Assembly: GCA_027922465.2 (NCBI GenBank) | Contig: BQMF02000057.1 | Coordinates: 124,001-188,000 of the forward strand | DNA: 64,000 bases | From: Turritopsis dohrnii | Taxonomy: Eukaryota > Cnidaria > Hydrozoa > Anthoathecata > Oceaniidae | Reading direction: 5' to 3' | Shown here: positions 34,669 to 45,835 of the stretch, one piece after another | Layout: each line of letters begins with the position of its first letter | How positions within the stretch are numbered: the first letter of the stretch is position 1 | The notes under the pieces: model-generated | What the model was told of the DNA's origin: nothing | The model's database searches: none | Seen by the model: only the letters and a program-made list of their open reading frames with translations | Translations under genes and position numbers: made by a program

Positions 34669-37600
34669 TTACTTGACTAACGACGTATTGGAGCCGTTGC
34701 TACGACTAAATTCTCCGGCCGACGATGGTTTATCAACAGTGTCAGTTCCATCGAGTTCAACTGCTTCATTCACGCATCCATCACTGTTGTTGATGGGTGG
34801 CGGGCCGCTTGAACTACCTGTGAAAAAATTAGATCAGTAAAGTTTTGTTATTTTTTTAAAACATCATTATTCAACTTCCATAATGCGATAGGAAGAAACC
34901 CTAACAATACCTTGATGGAACAAAACGCTCACAGGAATTTAGAATAGTCCTTAAAATATTCCCAATGCAAGTAATTATACCAATTGCATTGTGATATTTG
35001 GGAGATAACTGGATTGCGGGCAATTTATCAGATTTCTCTTTAAATGGCTTGAAACCAAATGTTTGATAGCTGCAAATAAACAAGAAATACAATAATTTGC
35101 ATATCTACCTTTTGAAAGAATTTTTTTTTGCTCAGCTTTGTGTTTCTTTGTGAGATTTGAAAATTTTTCTTCCCAGTGATCGTAGAACTTCTGCACTTCT
35201 TCCAGTAAAGTCTCTTTCAGCAGCTTTGAACGACGCGCCATTTCTTTAACTTCCACAGATTCGACCATTTCCAAATCTAGATACGAAATATTTGCATTAT
35301 CAAATCAAAGGGGATATTTACTGAGATACATAGTTATTTTTCCCAGACTTATAAAAGTAGATTACTTTTAGCTGCTTCAATCATCCGATGTCTTGGTCTC
35401 AGGTACCCATATTCGAACATGAGCCCGCCCACCGTCAGGACAGACAAGATGATCGAAGAAGCAATCATGGACTTTACAAAGAGTGTGCTCGTCGGATCAA
35501 ATAAATCTCCAGAAGCTTCTTCTGCCGCGCTGTCTTTCGGTTCCTATACAAATATAAGAAAGCGATTGTAAGACATTATAATTCTAGGAGGAAACTTTAG
35601 TATTATGAGTATTTCTTTACAGGCAGGCTGTCCACATTTTCTTCAATTTTTTTTGTAATTATGGCTTTGTTCTCTTCCAAATAATTTGCAAATTTCTTTG
35701 GGATGTCATCTTTCGATAAATCTTCGCCAAGAACCAAACCGAATGCTTTTGAAGATTTGAAGATGTTATTAACACGAAACTCTCCAAATAAATTCTTATG
35801 GTATGCAGCGACGTATGAATCAAGGAGTGTTCCTTCAACTTCACGTTTGTCCATGGCGACTTTCATAGCATCGTAAGTCAAGTAACCTATAAAAGCATTC
35901 TCAAGTTAATCAAAAATTAGCTAGTTGGAAAATTGTGTTCTGATATTCGACACATTAAAAACAAAATCATTACTTTTCATTTCAGCATTTTTGACCACAC
36001 CCATTCGATATTCAGCAGAATTATTCAGAGCACCAATCTATAATGAGATTACGATCTCTTTTAGAATTTGCAATCAAATTTTTTTTGTTATACCTGCAGT
36101 GTACACATACCACGGTACCATAAAGTTTAACATTGCCAGACAATGCAGTCACGGTCAGGGATGTTGTAATTACTCCAGTAAATATTGCAATAATAACAAG
36201 ACCAGTCAATATCCATATCACAGCAAACAAACGACCAGGAACGCCAACTGGAGCGATATCACCATATCTACAGAATAAATTGAATACAATGTATTTTCAA
36301 AACTTTCTTAGCAAAAATCACCAAAGGGAGTATATCATCAAAATGTGTAAAAGAATAACCTGCTAGTGTAAGAAAAGAAAGCTCAGAAAATGTATGTTCT
36401 ATCGAGGATCAAGGTCAAAGCTGACATTTTTAGGTATACTTGACGTTGCAATTGTTAAGAAACATACATACCCAACCGTTGTCATGGTAATAAATGCCCA
36501 CCAAAAGCCTTCAACGATTCCTTCAGAGAAAGTCCTTGGGAATTGCTCTTCATTCCAGTATGTATCCTAAATAACACATGTTTTCATTTTACTTATCCAT
36601 AAAGTTTTGAGATCACCGTTATCGATAGCACACTTACAAGCATCCACATAATTATGCCTGCCAGTGCTGCCATAACAATTGTTAAAACTAATATTGGCCA
36701 GCCTTGAACGATCGAATCAAAAATTGCCATAGCGGCTGCACCATCTTCGCTTCCAATAATCATTAAAGCTACTCCAGGAGAATCAACAATAGGCAAAAAA
36801 TAGTACACATTCCTAGATGAATAAATTGAAAATCAGATGGCAAAACATCCTACCATTTTTTAACAAACCACTAGGTAATATATAAATCAGATTACAATAA
36901 TAAACGGAAATATTGCTTTTGATCATGCTGTGTGAAATGAATCGCTCACCGGTATCTGTCATCTGTTTTAAGACCTAAGATGGGCAAGTAAACATCAGCG
37001 CGACCATCTTCAATTTCGTCCTTGACATCACTCAATCCTCTACTCGGCTGATTGTTTACACTATCATACCACTGTACAACACTCCTACCATGGCCCTAAA
37101 CAAACACGTTATTGTTTCTCAACAATAATCACCTAAAAGTGGCTAAAATCAAATTTTTCATTCTTCATGAAGACTTTTAAGCAAAGTGTGCAAGTGTGTA
37201 TCAGAAAAGCAGAATTGAAGATAAAGGGAAGATGTTAATTCTACCTTCTCGCAATTTCCACAAACGGCTTGCACCATGTCGTCGAGAATACTGTAAAAGA
37301 TTCCCTTTGTTACTCCTCTTCTGTATTTTGTATATGGCGGTTTTGGAAACCAACTGACACGGATATCGCGCTTACATAAGCATTTTTCTATAAATTTAAA
37401 ATAACAACTCTTTAGGAAGAATGATTAGGGTAAATGCTGGCTAATCTTATTATAATAAAAAAATGAAGTTATTACGGGCCACATTCAAAGCTACGGGTTG
37501 TTCGGTGCTGCCGTGTTTATTAGTTGCCCGACAGCGATAACTTCCAGCATCTGGTAAATCCAAATTATGAAGCTGTATGGAACCATTAGGGAATTTTGTC

Positions 37601-38215
37601 TACAAAAAATCAAGTTTATTTTTTATTGTTTTTTTTCCTTAATATTACATACTTTTGATCTTTCTTATACATGAGCTCATACCTTCACCAAACCATCTCT
37701 CAAAGTTATTCCATGCGTTTCATTCACGACTTTTTCCCATTCGTAAGTAGCAGGTGGGATGGCACTTGCTCTACATGATAACGTCAAAACATCACGCTGT
37801 TCGGCTCTAACTGTTCCGTTGCATGTTGTGTCACCTTCTCTACCAAGGCACAAAATTCTTGGTGAAGCTAAAATTTGTTAAATTAGTTGGAACAGATTTT
37901 AAGACTCTAAGGTGATTTTTTCTCTTAAAATAGTCTCATAAGTAATTAAGTGTCTCTGTGTGACTGATTGACAGGCATATAAATTGAAAGAACAAAATAT
38001 TGAAATGAACATTTGTAGCACTGTATTCATCAGTTCAATGTCTGCTGTACGTTACTGTAAGGGCACAAGGGTATTTCTTATGGGTAGCTAATCCTTATGG
38101 TGCTCCTTCGTATCCCCCGTGGTTTACGCTTATGACTTGTTAGGTTTTCTTTGTTATTGTTAGGGTTAGGGTCAGGGTTAGGGTTAGGTTTAGGTTTAGT
38201 CATAAGCGTAAACCA

Positions 38216-38257
<42 letters not shown>

Positions 38258-39771
38258 GAAAATATTCTAAGCGGTCAATATTTTCTACTACAGATATACT
38301 TAACCTTATGAGAGGTTTTTTGTTATAATCTATACTGCGAATACTGACTAATTTTGATTTAATTTTGAACCTTGAGTGATGTGGATTTCGAATGTTGCAT
38401 TGAATCCAGCAAATGCCCTTGTATCATCTGCAAAAAACTTGATAAAAACCCTTTTTGTTGTAGCAGATACTGTGAAGGAATCCTGTTTGCCACAATATCC
38501 TTCGAGATACCCAATCTATAACGTATTTAAAAGCCGCTGAATTACTCAATCCTAGCAGAATATATGCAAAACATCGATATTAGTTTTATATAAAATAATC
38601 CACGTTATTGCAATGTAGTAATAAATATTATAAGGTTCAATTAATTTTCACGAGTTTTGATTTTGTGTGGATTAAATACATTCCCAGTGGGAAAAATCTT
38701 CAAAAGTCACTGCGATGAAGGGCATTATTATTGAAATAGTGTGTATATTTCTATATAAACACACTTCTTCATAGCGGCTTTTCAACAAATTTGCCCGCTG
38801 GGTTACTCAATCCAATTAAAATATATTGTACTGTTCAAATTTTTTCTTTATGTTTATATAGGTTGCTACCAGAAATGTTATCTTTCTTGTGTTTAGCGCC
38901 CACCCTCCATTAAACGCCCACCAACATAAATCCAGGCGCTCATTTGAACTGCAGTATATAAGCACAAAGCACGAATAGTTAAATCAAACAATAGTGATCT
39001 TTCTGCTATCAGATTCAAAAACCTTTTTTTAAAATTCTCCCTGCGTTAAATATACAACACAACTTATAGCTAAAAATGTTCTTTTATTTTTGGCGGAACA
39101 CATGTACGGTCATGAAACTATGTAGTTTACCTGGTCCCATGTTTGTTGTCCATTTCCTTGTTTATATAACATGACATAATCATATTTAGCGCATCGTTTA
39201 CTGGATTCCAAATCAAAGTAGTGAAATTTGATAGTAATGTCGGCTGCTTCCTCAGGTGATTCAATAGTCCAACCACACCTTATTTGATTGTCGTATTTTT
39301 CAGGGAAGTTTGGCGTTTTGATGGTGTACTCCGGTTCTGTTCCAGTCTTATTGAATGTTTTTGTGCATCTGGGGTCAAAGGCTAGATGAAAAAGACAGAA
39401 AAAAAACTTTGATTTCAAGACAGATTTATGCGCCATGCTCCAGTGTTGCCCAAAGGAAATCGCGTTTTTAGAAATGGCAATGAATTCCGCGTGTTGAATG
39501 AAATTCTCTTGAATAGAATAACCGATATAACACTGGAAAGGTTTACTTACTAACTCCAGCTTTTGGGTCGGCGCACAAAATCACCTAAGTTGAAACAAAA
39601 AAAATCATGAGCTAAGTACAGTGAGACAACAATACGACGTCTCTGTCGAGGGGAACGTCAAATAATAATGCAATTATTAGCTGTCATAATAAACGAAAAA
39701 CAAAAATATTTTACATGTATTCCGATAGCAGTTATACATAGATAAGTCCAAAAATGTAAAGATTCTCCCAT
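34669..39771 (-). CDS. CUB-Ig ionotropic glutamate receptor-like channel with K+ selectivity filter
   Basis: Sixteen exons join in phase to 778 codons plus stop: 39771-39715, 39584-39551, 39381-39131, 38515-38371, 37867-37683, 37599-37476, 37387-37245, 37095-36950, 36812-36638, 36566-36472, 36267-36111, 36037-35974, 35886-35621, 35543-35366, 35276-35109, 34817-34669. All introns are GT-AG. Domains: signal peptide (about 1-24); CUB (36-160, four Cys: 36, 66, 94, 122); Ig (about 165-263, Cys194-Cys247, Trp206); lobe S1 (about 275-395, Arg360 in a TxxR motif like the ligand-carboxylate arginine of glutamate receptors); M1 (about 400-420); pore loop with TVGYGD (450-455); M3 (about 464-490); lobe S2 (about 498-610, GTLLDSY with Asp548 at the ligand-amine position); M4 (about 636-658); charged tail. 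It is probably a ligand-gated potassium channel at the plasma membrane. The ligand is unknown. The first exon is the least certain. Confidence 0.92.
38117..38256. repeat. Hairpin with telomere-like repeats and poly-G tract in intron 4
   Basis: CCGTGGTTTACGCTTATGAC at about 38118-38137 is inverted at about 38198-38217. Between them are seven TTAGGG-like units (38160-38200). About 38 consecutive G follow (38218-38256). It lies in the intron between CUB and Ig exons. The G run length is probably unreliable in the assembly. Confidence 0.75.
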
Positions 39772-41400
39772 CTTGGTGTCTTTTCACTTCATAGACGAAT
39801 AAGAACTTTTAGTGTACTCGAAAAAGATTTCTCGAATGTAATGTAAAAACGGTTTTCATAAAAAGAAAATAAAAATTTTCAAGCAAAAATATTAAATTTT
39901 AATGATTAAATTCGTTATGTCTCAGTGATCCATCCTTCTAATATTCATTTAAGTGGCAGGTCCTCATATTGAAGTTATTAATTCTTAATATACCTTTCAA
40001 TATATATTTGTTACTATCTTTACATGATAATTGTTTTGAAAAAGTAATGTTTTTCTGTTTCCATATGTATTCGAAAAAGTAAAACACGAAGTACTCAATT
40101 AAGAAATAAAATATCTCCACCTGCTTGCTTAAACGTTATAATGAATCAATCAAGATGAGTATCTCCATCTGCTTGTTTGAACGTTTAAATGAACCAATTA
40201 GCGTCGTTTTTTAAACCAAAACGGATTAATTTTAATGTAGACTTCTTAGCCAGATTCACTATTTTGAAATTATACAACGAAGCAAATGGCAATAATAGAC
40301 GCATTCAAACTTAATGATTATTAGTCTCTCTCATATATTATCATGTCAAAAGTTACCCAGGCAAAACATTGAAAATGTATACTTTTTCTTGTGTATTTGC
40401 GCTAATAAAATGCTGATCTAGGGGAGGTGTGGGTGGTAGTTACGCGTCCTTACAGTATAGTTTGTAGCATTAGATAGTTCTGCTGTGATATAAGTATCTG
40501 GTGTCTGAAAAATGTTTTAAGGTAAACAAGTGAAAGGTGTCGGCTCCTTCAAGTTTTTTGCCCTCCGTATTTTCAGTAAGTACTTCTCAAGTGGAATGAG
40601 CACCTGAATGTTCAACTATAGCTATAAAAATATGGACGTGTTTAATGCTTCTAATGTTCAGCGTTTTGGCAGTACATTCAGTACATATAATGTTTTGCGT
40701 CATCAATTCATCTACTTTTGCTTTATCACCCCTATCCTTAAAATCCACAAGTGAATTCGCGACTTTGGACGAAAGGGTTCTACCGTCAAAATTTTGGAAA
40801 ATGTTTTTTTACGGTAGCAGCAAAAGCGGATACCGTATTAAAACACCCGTGGATTCCTACTACACTACTAAATGACAGTGAGATCTCTGCTAAGTGAGCT
40901 AGCTTGGCTAACCGGGCCAGCTCATCTCCATGCCAACAGCCCCTAAAACAAAAGAAATTGAATTTACATTTTTGCTTGTCGAATCTCGCATCCAGCTACG
41001 CCTTAACATATCACTGTAGGAACCTTTTTGCTTTTAAAAGCAGACTTTTAACGCTCCGGAAGATTTCGGCATAAGCCATGAAGCCATTACATGAATTACG
41101 TCATAACGTCAAAATAACAGAACAAAAGAACAATAAAAGTTTTTAAAGTAACGCTATTAAAGAAAACATAACGTTATATGACAATATATAACGTAACAGT
41201 TTGTTCTCAAAATGCCCTAGAGCATCACATATACTAAGGGAGACCAAATGGGGTAATAAGAGTTAGTTTCTCAGTATTTTATTTTATTGCATTTGCAACT
41301 GCTTGAAATATACAAAGACACCATAAGTTTTCTAAGGAATCTTGTAATTGTCCTTTTCCTAATGTCTAACATCTTTGTCCAGTTTTTTAAATTTTGAAGC
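39772..41400. other. Upstream of the channel gene, mostly unassigned
   Basis: The 5' flank of the channel gene. At 40805-40870 there is a diverged inverted copy of 4960-5040. At 40880-40925 a phrase with GAGATCTC and AACCGGGC resembles the MITE at 22020-22407. No other coding region is supported. Confidence 0.35.
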
Positions 41401-41409
41401 GTCTGATAT

Positions 41410-41871
41410 TAACTTGTTGAGCCTTCATCGTATGTTTTTCTGTCCAAAATTACAACGCCTGTTCCTTTATCTGGACGAGTGATTACAATAGCTTTGGTCT
41501 TTCTTAATCGATTTAATATTTTATGTTTATGTAGAGTTTCTTTAGATGGTGTATAATTATAATAAAAAGAATGAGGGAGATGTGAAAGTTCTGAGCGTAG
41601 ATGTTCGGCGTCTTGTGCGAGATTTAGGTCTTCCTCGAGAAATGTCTGCTTTATTTAACGAAGCTGGCGGTATTGCGGTATTGCGTGTAAGTCTTTGTTG
41701 CAGAAGGGATGTCTCATCCGGTGAGAGATTGTATGATGAAAGATTTGTGATAGCGTTGTGGTGATGAAGTGGTTTAGTAGCGTTGTTGGTTAAACTAGCA
41801 AGTTTTTTCCCATGTGTCTTGAGTATTTTGTCACTGCCTTTATTTACATTTTTACGGATGGCCGAGATCAA
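41410..41871 (-). pseudogene. Penelope-like retroelement fragment
   Basis: Minus-strand translation in two frames gives NLSSYNLSPDETSLLQ (about 41745-41700). After a frameshift near 41640 it continues as DAEHLRSELSHLPHSF, TPSKETLHKHKILNRLRK and VITRPDKGTGVVILDRKTYD (about 41430). The RPDKGxGVVILD motif, preceded by an NLSxxxLxxxExxLL motif, is typical of the region just before the reverse transcriptase fingers in Penelope-like elements. The fragment stops before the catalytic core, so it is dead. Confidence 0.55.
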
Positions 41872-42221
41872 TCATACGGATCAATATATACCAGTTAATT
41901 GAAGATAAGCGTGCTTTAAACGTAGCAGTCAGTAAAGAGAGTGACGTGACGTTTACCGATAGCACTCCGGAGTAATTTCTTCTTTATGTACACGGCATCA
42001 TCTTTATTGATGGTTGGTACTAAAACATACAAACCGTGGAAATACGTTAAAATTTTTAAAATTTCTTAAAAAAAATGATATCCAGTTCAGCTTTGTTTAG
42101 CTTGATTATTAAGTTTTTCCAATTTTCTAAAATCACTTTTAGAAAATTCATTTTCATACTTTTTGTGCAAAATCATGCAAAATATTACCAAAAGACCTTA
42201 ATAGCACAAGTTGTGTAATAA

Positions 42222-44378
42222 TCGCCCCCGCAGCGAGCGAAAGTTGTTTTGTCACATTAGGGAGTTTAAGCAACTGCGACGGAAACGTCGACGACAACGT
42301 GAGGAAAAACAAACAAAATAAATAGTTACTACCAAATAAAAGTATGAATAACTTGTTTTTGTTAGGGAAACAATGCCATTGATAAACTTATATCGACTGG
42401 AAAGTTATCAAGTTACTATAAAATCTACATAAGAGAAAAAGACTCATCTCTGTAATTACGTCTCCGTTCTCAGCACAACTTCAAAATGTGATTTTTCACG
42501 TTGAGCACAGAACGTGCAAACGTGTTAATGATGTAATTGTCTTCCCAATGGCCTCATTAGCAGTAGACATTCTTTCTAAACAAATTCCACATAGAAAACA
42601 AAGCTTTTGTTTTAAACACGTTGCCGTCTTCGTTGCCGTTGTGATTGCTTAAACTCCCTATTGTTTGCCGCGAATACGTTGAAATTTAAGAAAGGACCGA
42701 CGTGAATGAAATTAATTTTTAATGGAGAACGGGAGGTCAAAAATGTTTTATTGCATAAATCATTGCCAAGTCACATAGAAATCATGAAATAACATTAAAA
42801 CTTCCCAAAATGTATGAAAAATGCGCAAGAACTAATTTCTTTCCTGAAATTCTACAACGGTCGCTGCCATTCGCATTTAAAGTTAAGTGTATTAGTGTTT
42901 AAATAAAATTCTTTTGAATACAACCTTCGTTTATTAGGAGGTACCAAAAGTAAATTCAAGCTTGTCAAGGAAATGCGTACGTCTATCTATGTTATTTTTT
43001 CATTAAATATGTCGAATATTTCTTTCGTAGTTCACATACATGTGGTCGCTTATTATTCATAGCAAGATGTTTTTATTCATAATAAAGAGTTGCAAAAAAG
43101 TGTTCTCTTCATTGTAAAGTGGATCAAAACAAGTCGGCATTGTCTATTAAAATAAAAAGACACGGTAGAGAGCGACACTTTTACTTCATTTTACTACTCA
43201 TAACTACTCATAAGATCCAACACGTGCGTCGCAATGCATTGTTGTTAAAAAAAGATGATCACCGGGGGTTAAACAACTATTTAATACGGCAATTATAACA
43301 GGGATTTTAAATTTTATTCGCAATTTCTCCTCTTAAGTTTTTGAATAACTAAAAGAAATCATAAATCATTTTAATTTAAACAAAAACAAGCTATACTTTA
43401 ATAAAGTATTCCCAAAATAGTTTTAGTAGCCCCCTGATGTTAGGCAAGCGAGTTAAAAAAACATCGACAACACAGTTGCAGTCGAGATTTTTCCAGTACA
43501 ACACTCTGACTACAAACACCATTCTAAATATACGCCCGGGGATCGTTATTAAAAGCGCACTTACGGGCGCAATTATACTATGTTATTTAGGAAGTTCGTA
43601 TGCTAAAATTGCTTAGACATTTTTCATGTTACTTTTGTATCGTTTTAGTGAAGTGAACAACAAGGATTTTGAAGCACAGCTTGAAATGCGAAATTTTGTC
43701 AGCTATACATTTTATTTTTGTATATGTTTTAGCTCTAAATCTTTCATTCAATAATTTTATTTAATATACTGATTTTTGGCGGATCTTTCCTTAAAAAGAT
43801 CATGATCAATAAAACCTTATTATATTTTTTTCTTGCTTTTTTATATAAACTTTCAAATCAAAGTTTGAAACGCAGATTTCTAATGGATTTTTCGCTATAA
43901 TTTGTTGGGTTTTTTTCTTTTGGCTCTTACAAAATGTTTTTAACAAATCTTATTTTAGTTATAAAATACGTATCCATGGTTTCAGTTCACACATTTCTAT
44001 TGTTTGTAGCAAATACTTTCTGATATTACTTGTTAAGCCTTATTTACACTTTTTGAAAGGTATATTAGCATCAGTGTGACTTAGGCCTAAGAGATAACAA
44101 AAAGTAACAAAGTTTTGTGCATATTTTCACCTAAGTGTAGATCCATTTGGTTTGCAAATTGCAAGATGGTTTTAAAATGCCGCCAGGCTCCCTAATTAAC
44201 TGATTTTGTCGAAATATTAAGCATATACATTTGCCTCATATCAGGTCTCAAATCAACCAAAACATTTTTTGTTCGGTCAAAAACTTGTTTTCGTTTCCGT
44301 TGTTAATGTATAGCTTGCTGTCTGTATAAATTGGAATGCTTGAGCGCGGGGGCATTTTTAGCTAAAGCTACATGCTAG
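42222..44378 (+). mobile_element. Helitron-like element, family 3, copy 3
   Basis: Starts TCGCCCCCGCAGCGAGCG near 42222 and ends TAGCTAAAGCTA plus CATGCTAG at 44378, followed by T. The 43560-44378 portion is close to copies 1 and 2 in inverse orientation. It carries a nested MITE (42260-42658) and extra unassigned DNA, so it is longer than the other copies. Confidence 0.55.
42260..42658. mobile_element. MITE with GGGAGTTTAAGCAA ends (nested)
   Basis: The left end GGGAGTTTAAGCAACTGCGA is inverted at the right as GTGATTGCTTAAACTCCC. The inward part is rich in CGACGACAACG / CGTTGCCGTTG. The interior phrase TTTTTCACGTTGAGCACAGA matches the MITE at 47246-47653. Flanks are TTA on the left and TAT on the right. 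Confidence 0.65.
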
Positions 44379-44871
44379 TCTTTATAAATGAAACGATACA
44401 TAGACTTGATGAACAGTCGTGAGATTTGATTTCGTGATTGTGATTTCGTGAACATTTTTTTAGTATTGTACAAAGTGGAAGTTTCAGTTCATTGTTATCT
44501 TACAAATATCAGAAATCTTTACCCTGAAACGTTTGACAACCTAAAAGTCGCATTCGTTCAAGAAAGATATCGACCCAATAGAAAATTTGAAGGTTGCGTC
44601 AGACAAATTGCTCTCATACAAAGTGGGTAAATTTGTTGAAAAACCACTGCGAACGAATGCAATTCTATAGAAATACACGCACTGTTTTTAATATAAAAAA
44701 CTCTTTATCTCAGTGATTTCTTAATGGGTGGTGCTCTAACTGGTTGGGTAAAACAAAGGAGTACAAGCAGTTACCAAGGATACTCAATATAGTTACTATA
44801 CTTTATATTACAAAGGGGATTTCTTAAGATTAAAAAGTGCCGTATGGCTGTCTAAGAAAATGCTCGATTCC
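44379..44871. other. 3' flank of the SOUL gene, nothing recognised
   Basis: The plus-strand open frame at 44448-44630 has no recognisable motif. Confidence 0.35.
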
Positions 44872-45835
44872 TCATGCCATGCTTTCTATAACATTAGGCA
44901 TTTCTTTCGAATCTTCTTTAGCAACCTTGAGCATGACTTCATTATGTCGATTAAGAATTCTAAATGGCGGATCGTACCCGGCAAAAAATGCTGTCGATCG
45001 ATCAAATGACCTGCCATCTTTCTTTAATGCATTTTCAAGTTCCAATAATCTGAGCCTCATCTGGTTGCCAACAGCCATCATCCATCCATCAAAAGAGTAG
45101 ACATACAAACACATTTCGCTCAATTTTGTCATCCTGACGTCAGATCGGGTAGGTTTTGGTAAGCCTGCAACATCCGTCTCTGGAACAAAGAAGTTCATTT
45201 GGATATCGAGGGTATCATTTAAAGTCTTGTCAAGTTCAACACTGACCAACACCGGCGCTGTCATTGGAATTTTCTCCTTTCTGTCATTTTCACCATCAAT
45301 GTAATCGAATAGTTTATGGAACATGTCAGAAAAATCTATGAAGAAGAAAGATTCAAAATTAGTGGTTTGTTGATTTTATCACTTGAAAAAGAAAACTAGA
45401 AAAATAGGAAAATAAATTAACTGGGGCATAAAAAATCGGAAGTTTAAACAGGTACGTTTTTAAGAATGTATAAATTTGATAGTGCTTGATGTTAAATAAC
45501 ATAATTACAAAATTATGTGAAGTACCTGTTCTTCCCTTGTGAGGACCTTTCGTTTGCGTCATAACCCAATGTGTATCAGAATAGCATCTCTCCTCGTATT
45601 TTTCAGCCCTATGAATGACTTTGAAGGGTGGACAATCCAAATCGTGGCAAAACCATGGTTTTCCGTCAGCTCCTGGCTTTTTCCCGTTGATTAATCCTTG
45701 GATATTGTGCTTTACACCGTTAACCAAAAATTTTCCTACTTTTGATAATGTCTTTGGGTTCATTAAACTTTTCCAGTCAATTGCAGAGCTCTGCTGACAG
45801 AATGAAAACACCAGAAACATTAGTATGAATTTCAT
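44872..45835 (-). CDS. Secreted SOUL-domain (heme-binding protein 2-like) protein
   Basis: Two exons, 45835-45526 and 45335-44872, join in phase through a GT-AG intron to 257 codons plus stop. Residues 1-18 are a clear signal peptide (MKFILMFLVFSFCQQSSA). Residues 19-62 form an extension not typical of the family. The SOUL domain starts near HDLDCPPFKVIHRAEKYEER (64-83) and includes MTAPV, KEKIPM just before it, FFVPE, the late YDPPFRILNRHNEVML segment and a C-terminal end without an anchor. SOUL/HEBP proteins bind heme or other tetrapyrroles in many species; binding by this one is inferred. The signal peptide implies secretion or an endomembrane location, unlike cytosolic vertebrate HEBP1/2. 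No operon-like link to the neighbouring channel gene is suggested. Confidence 0.92.
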
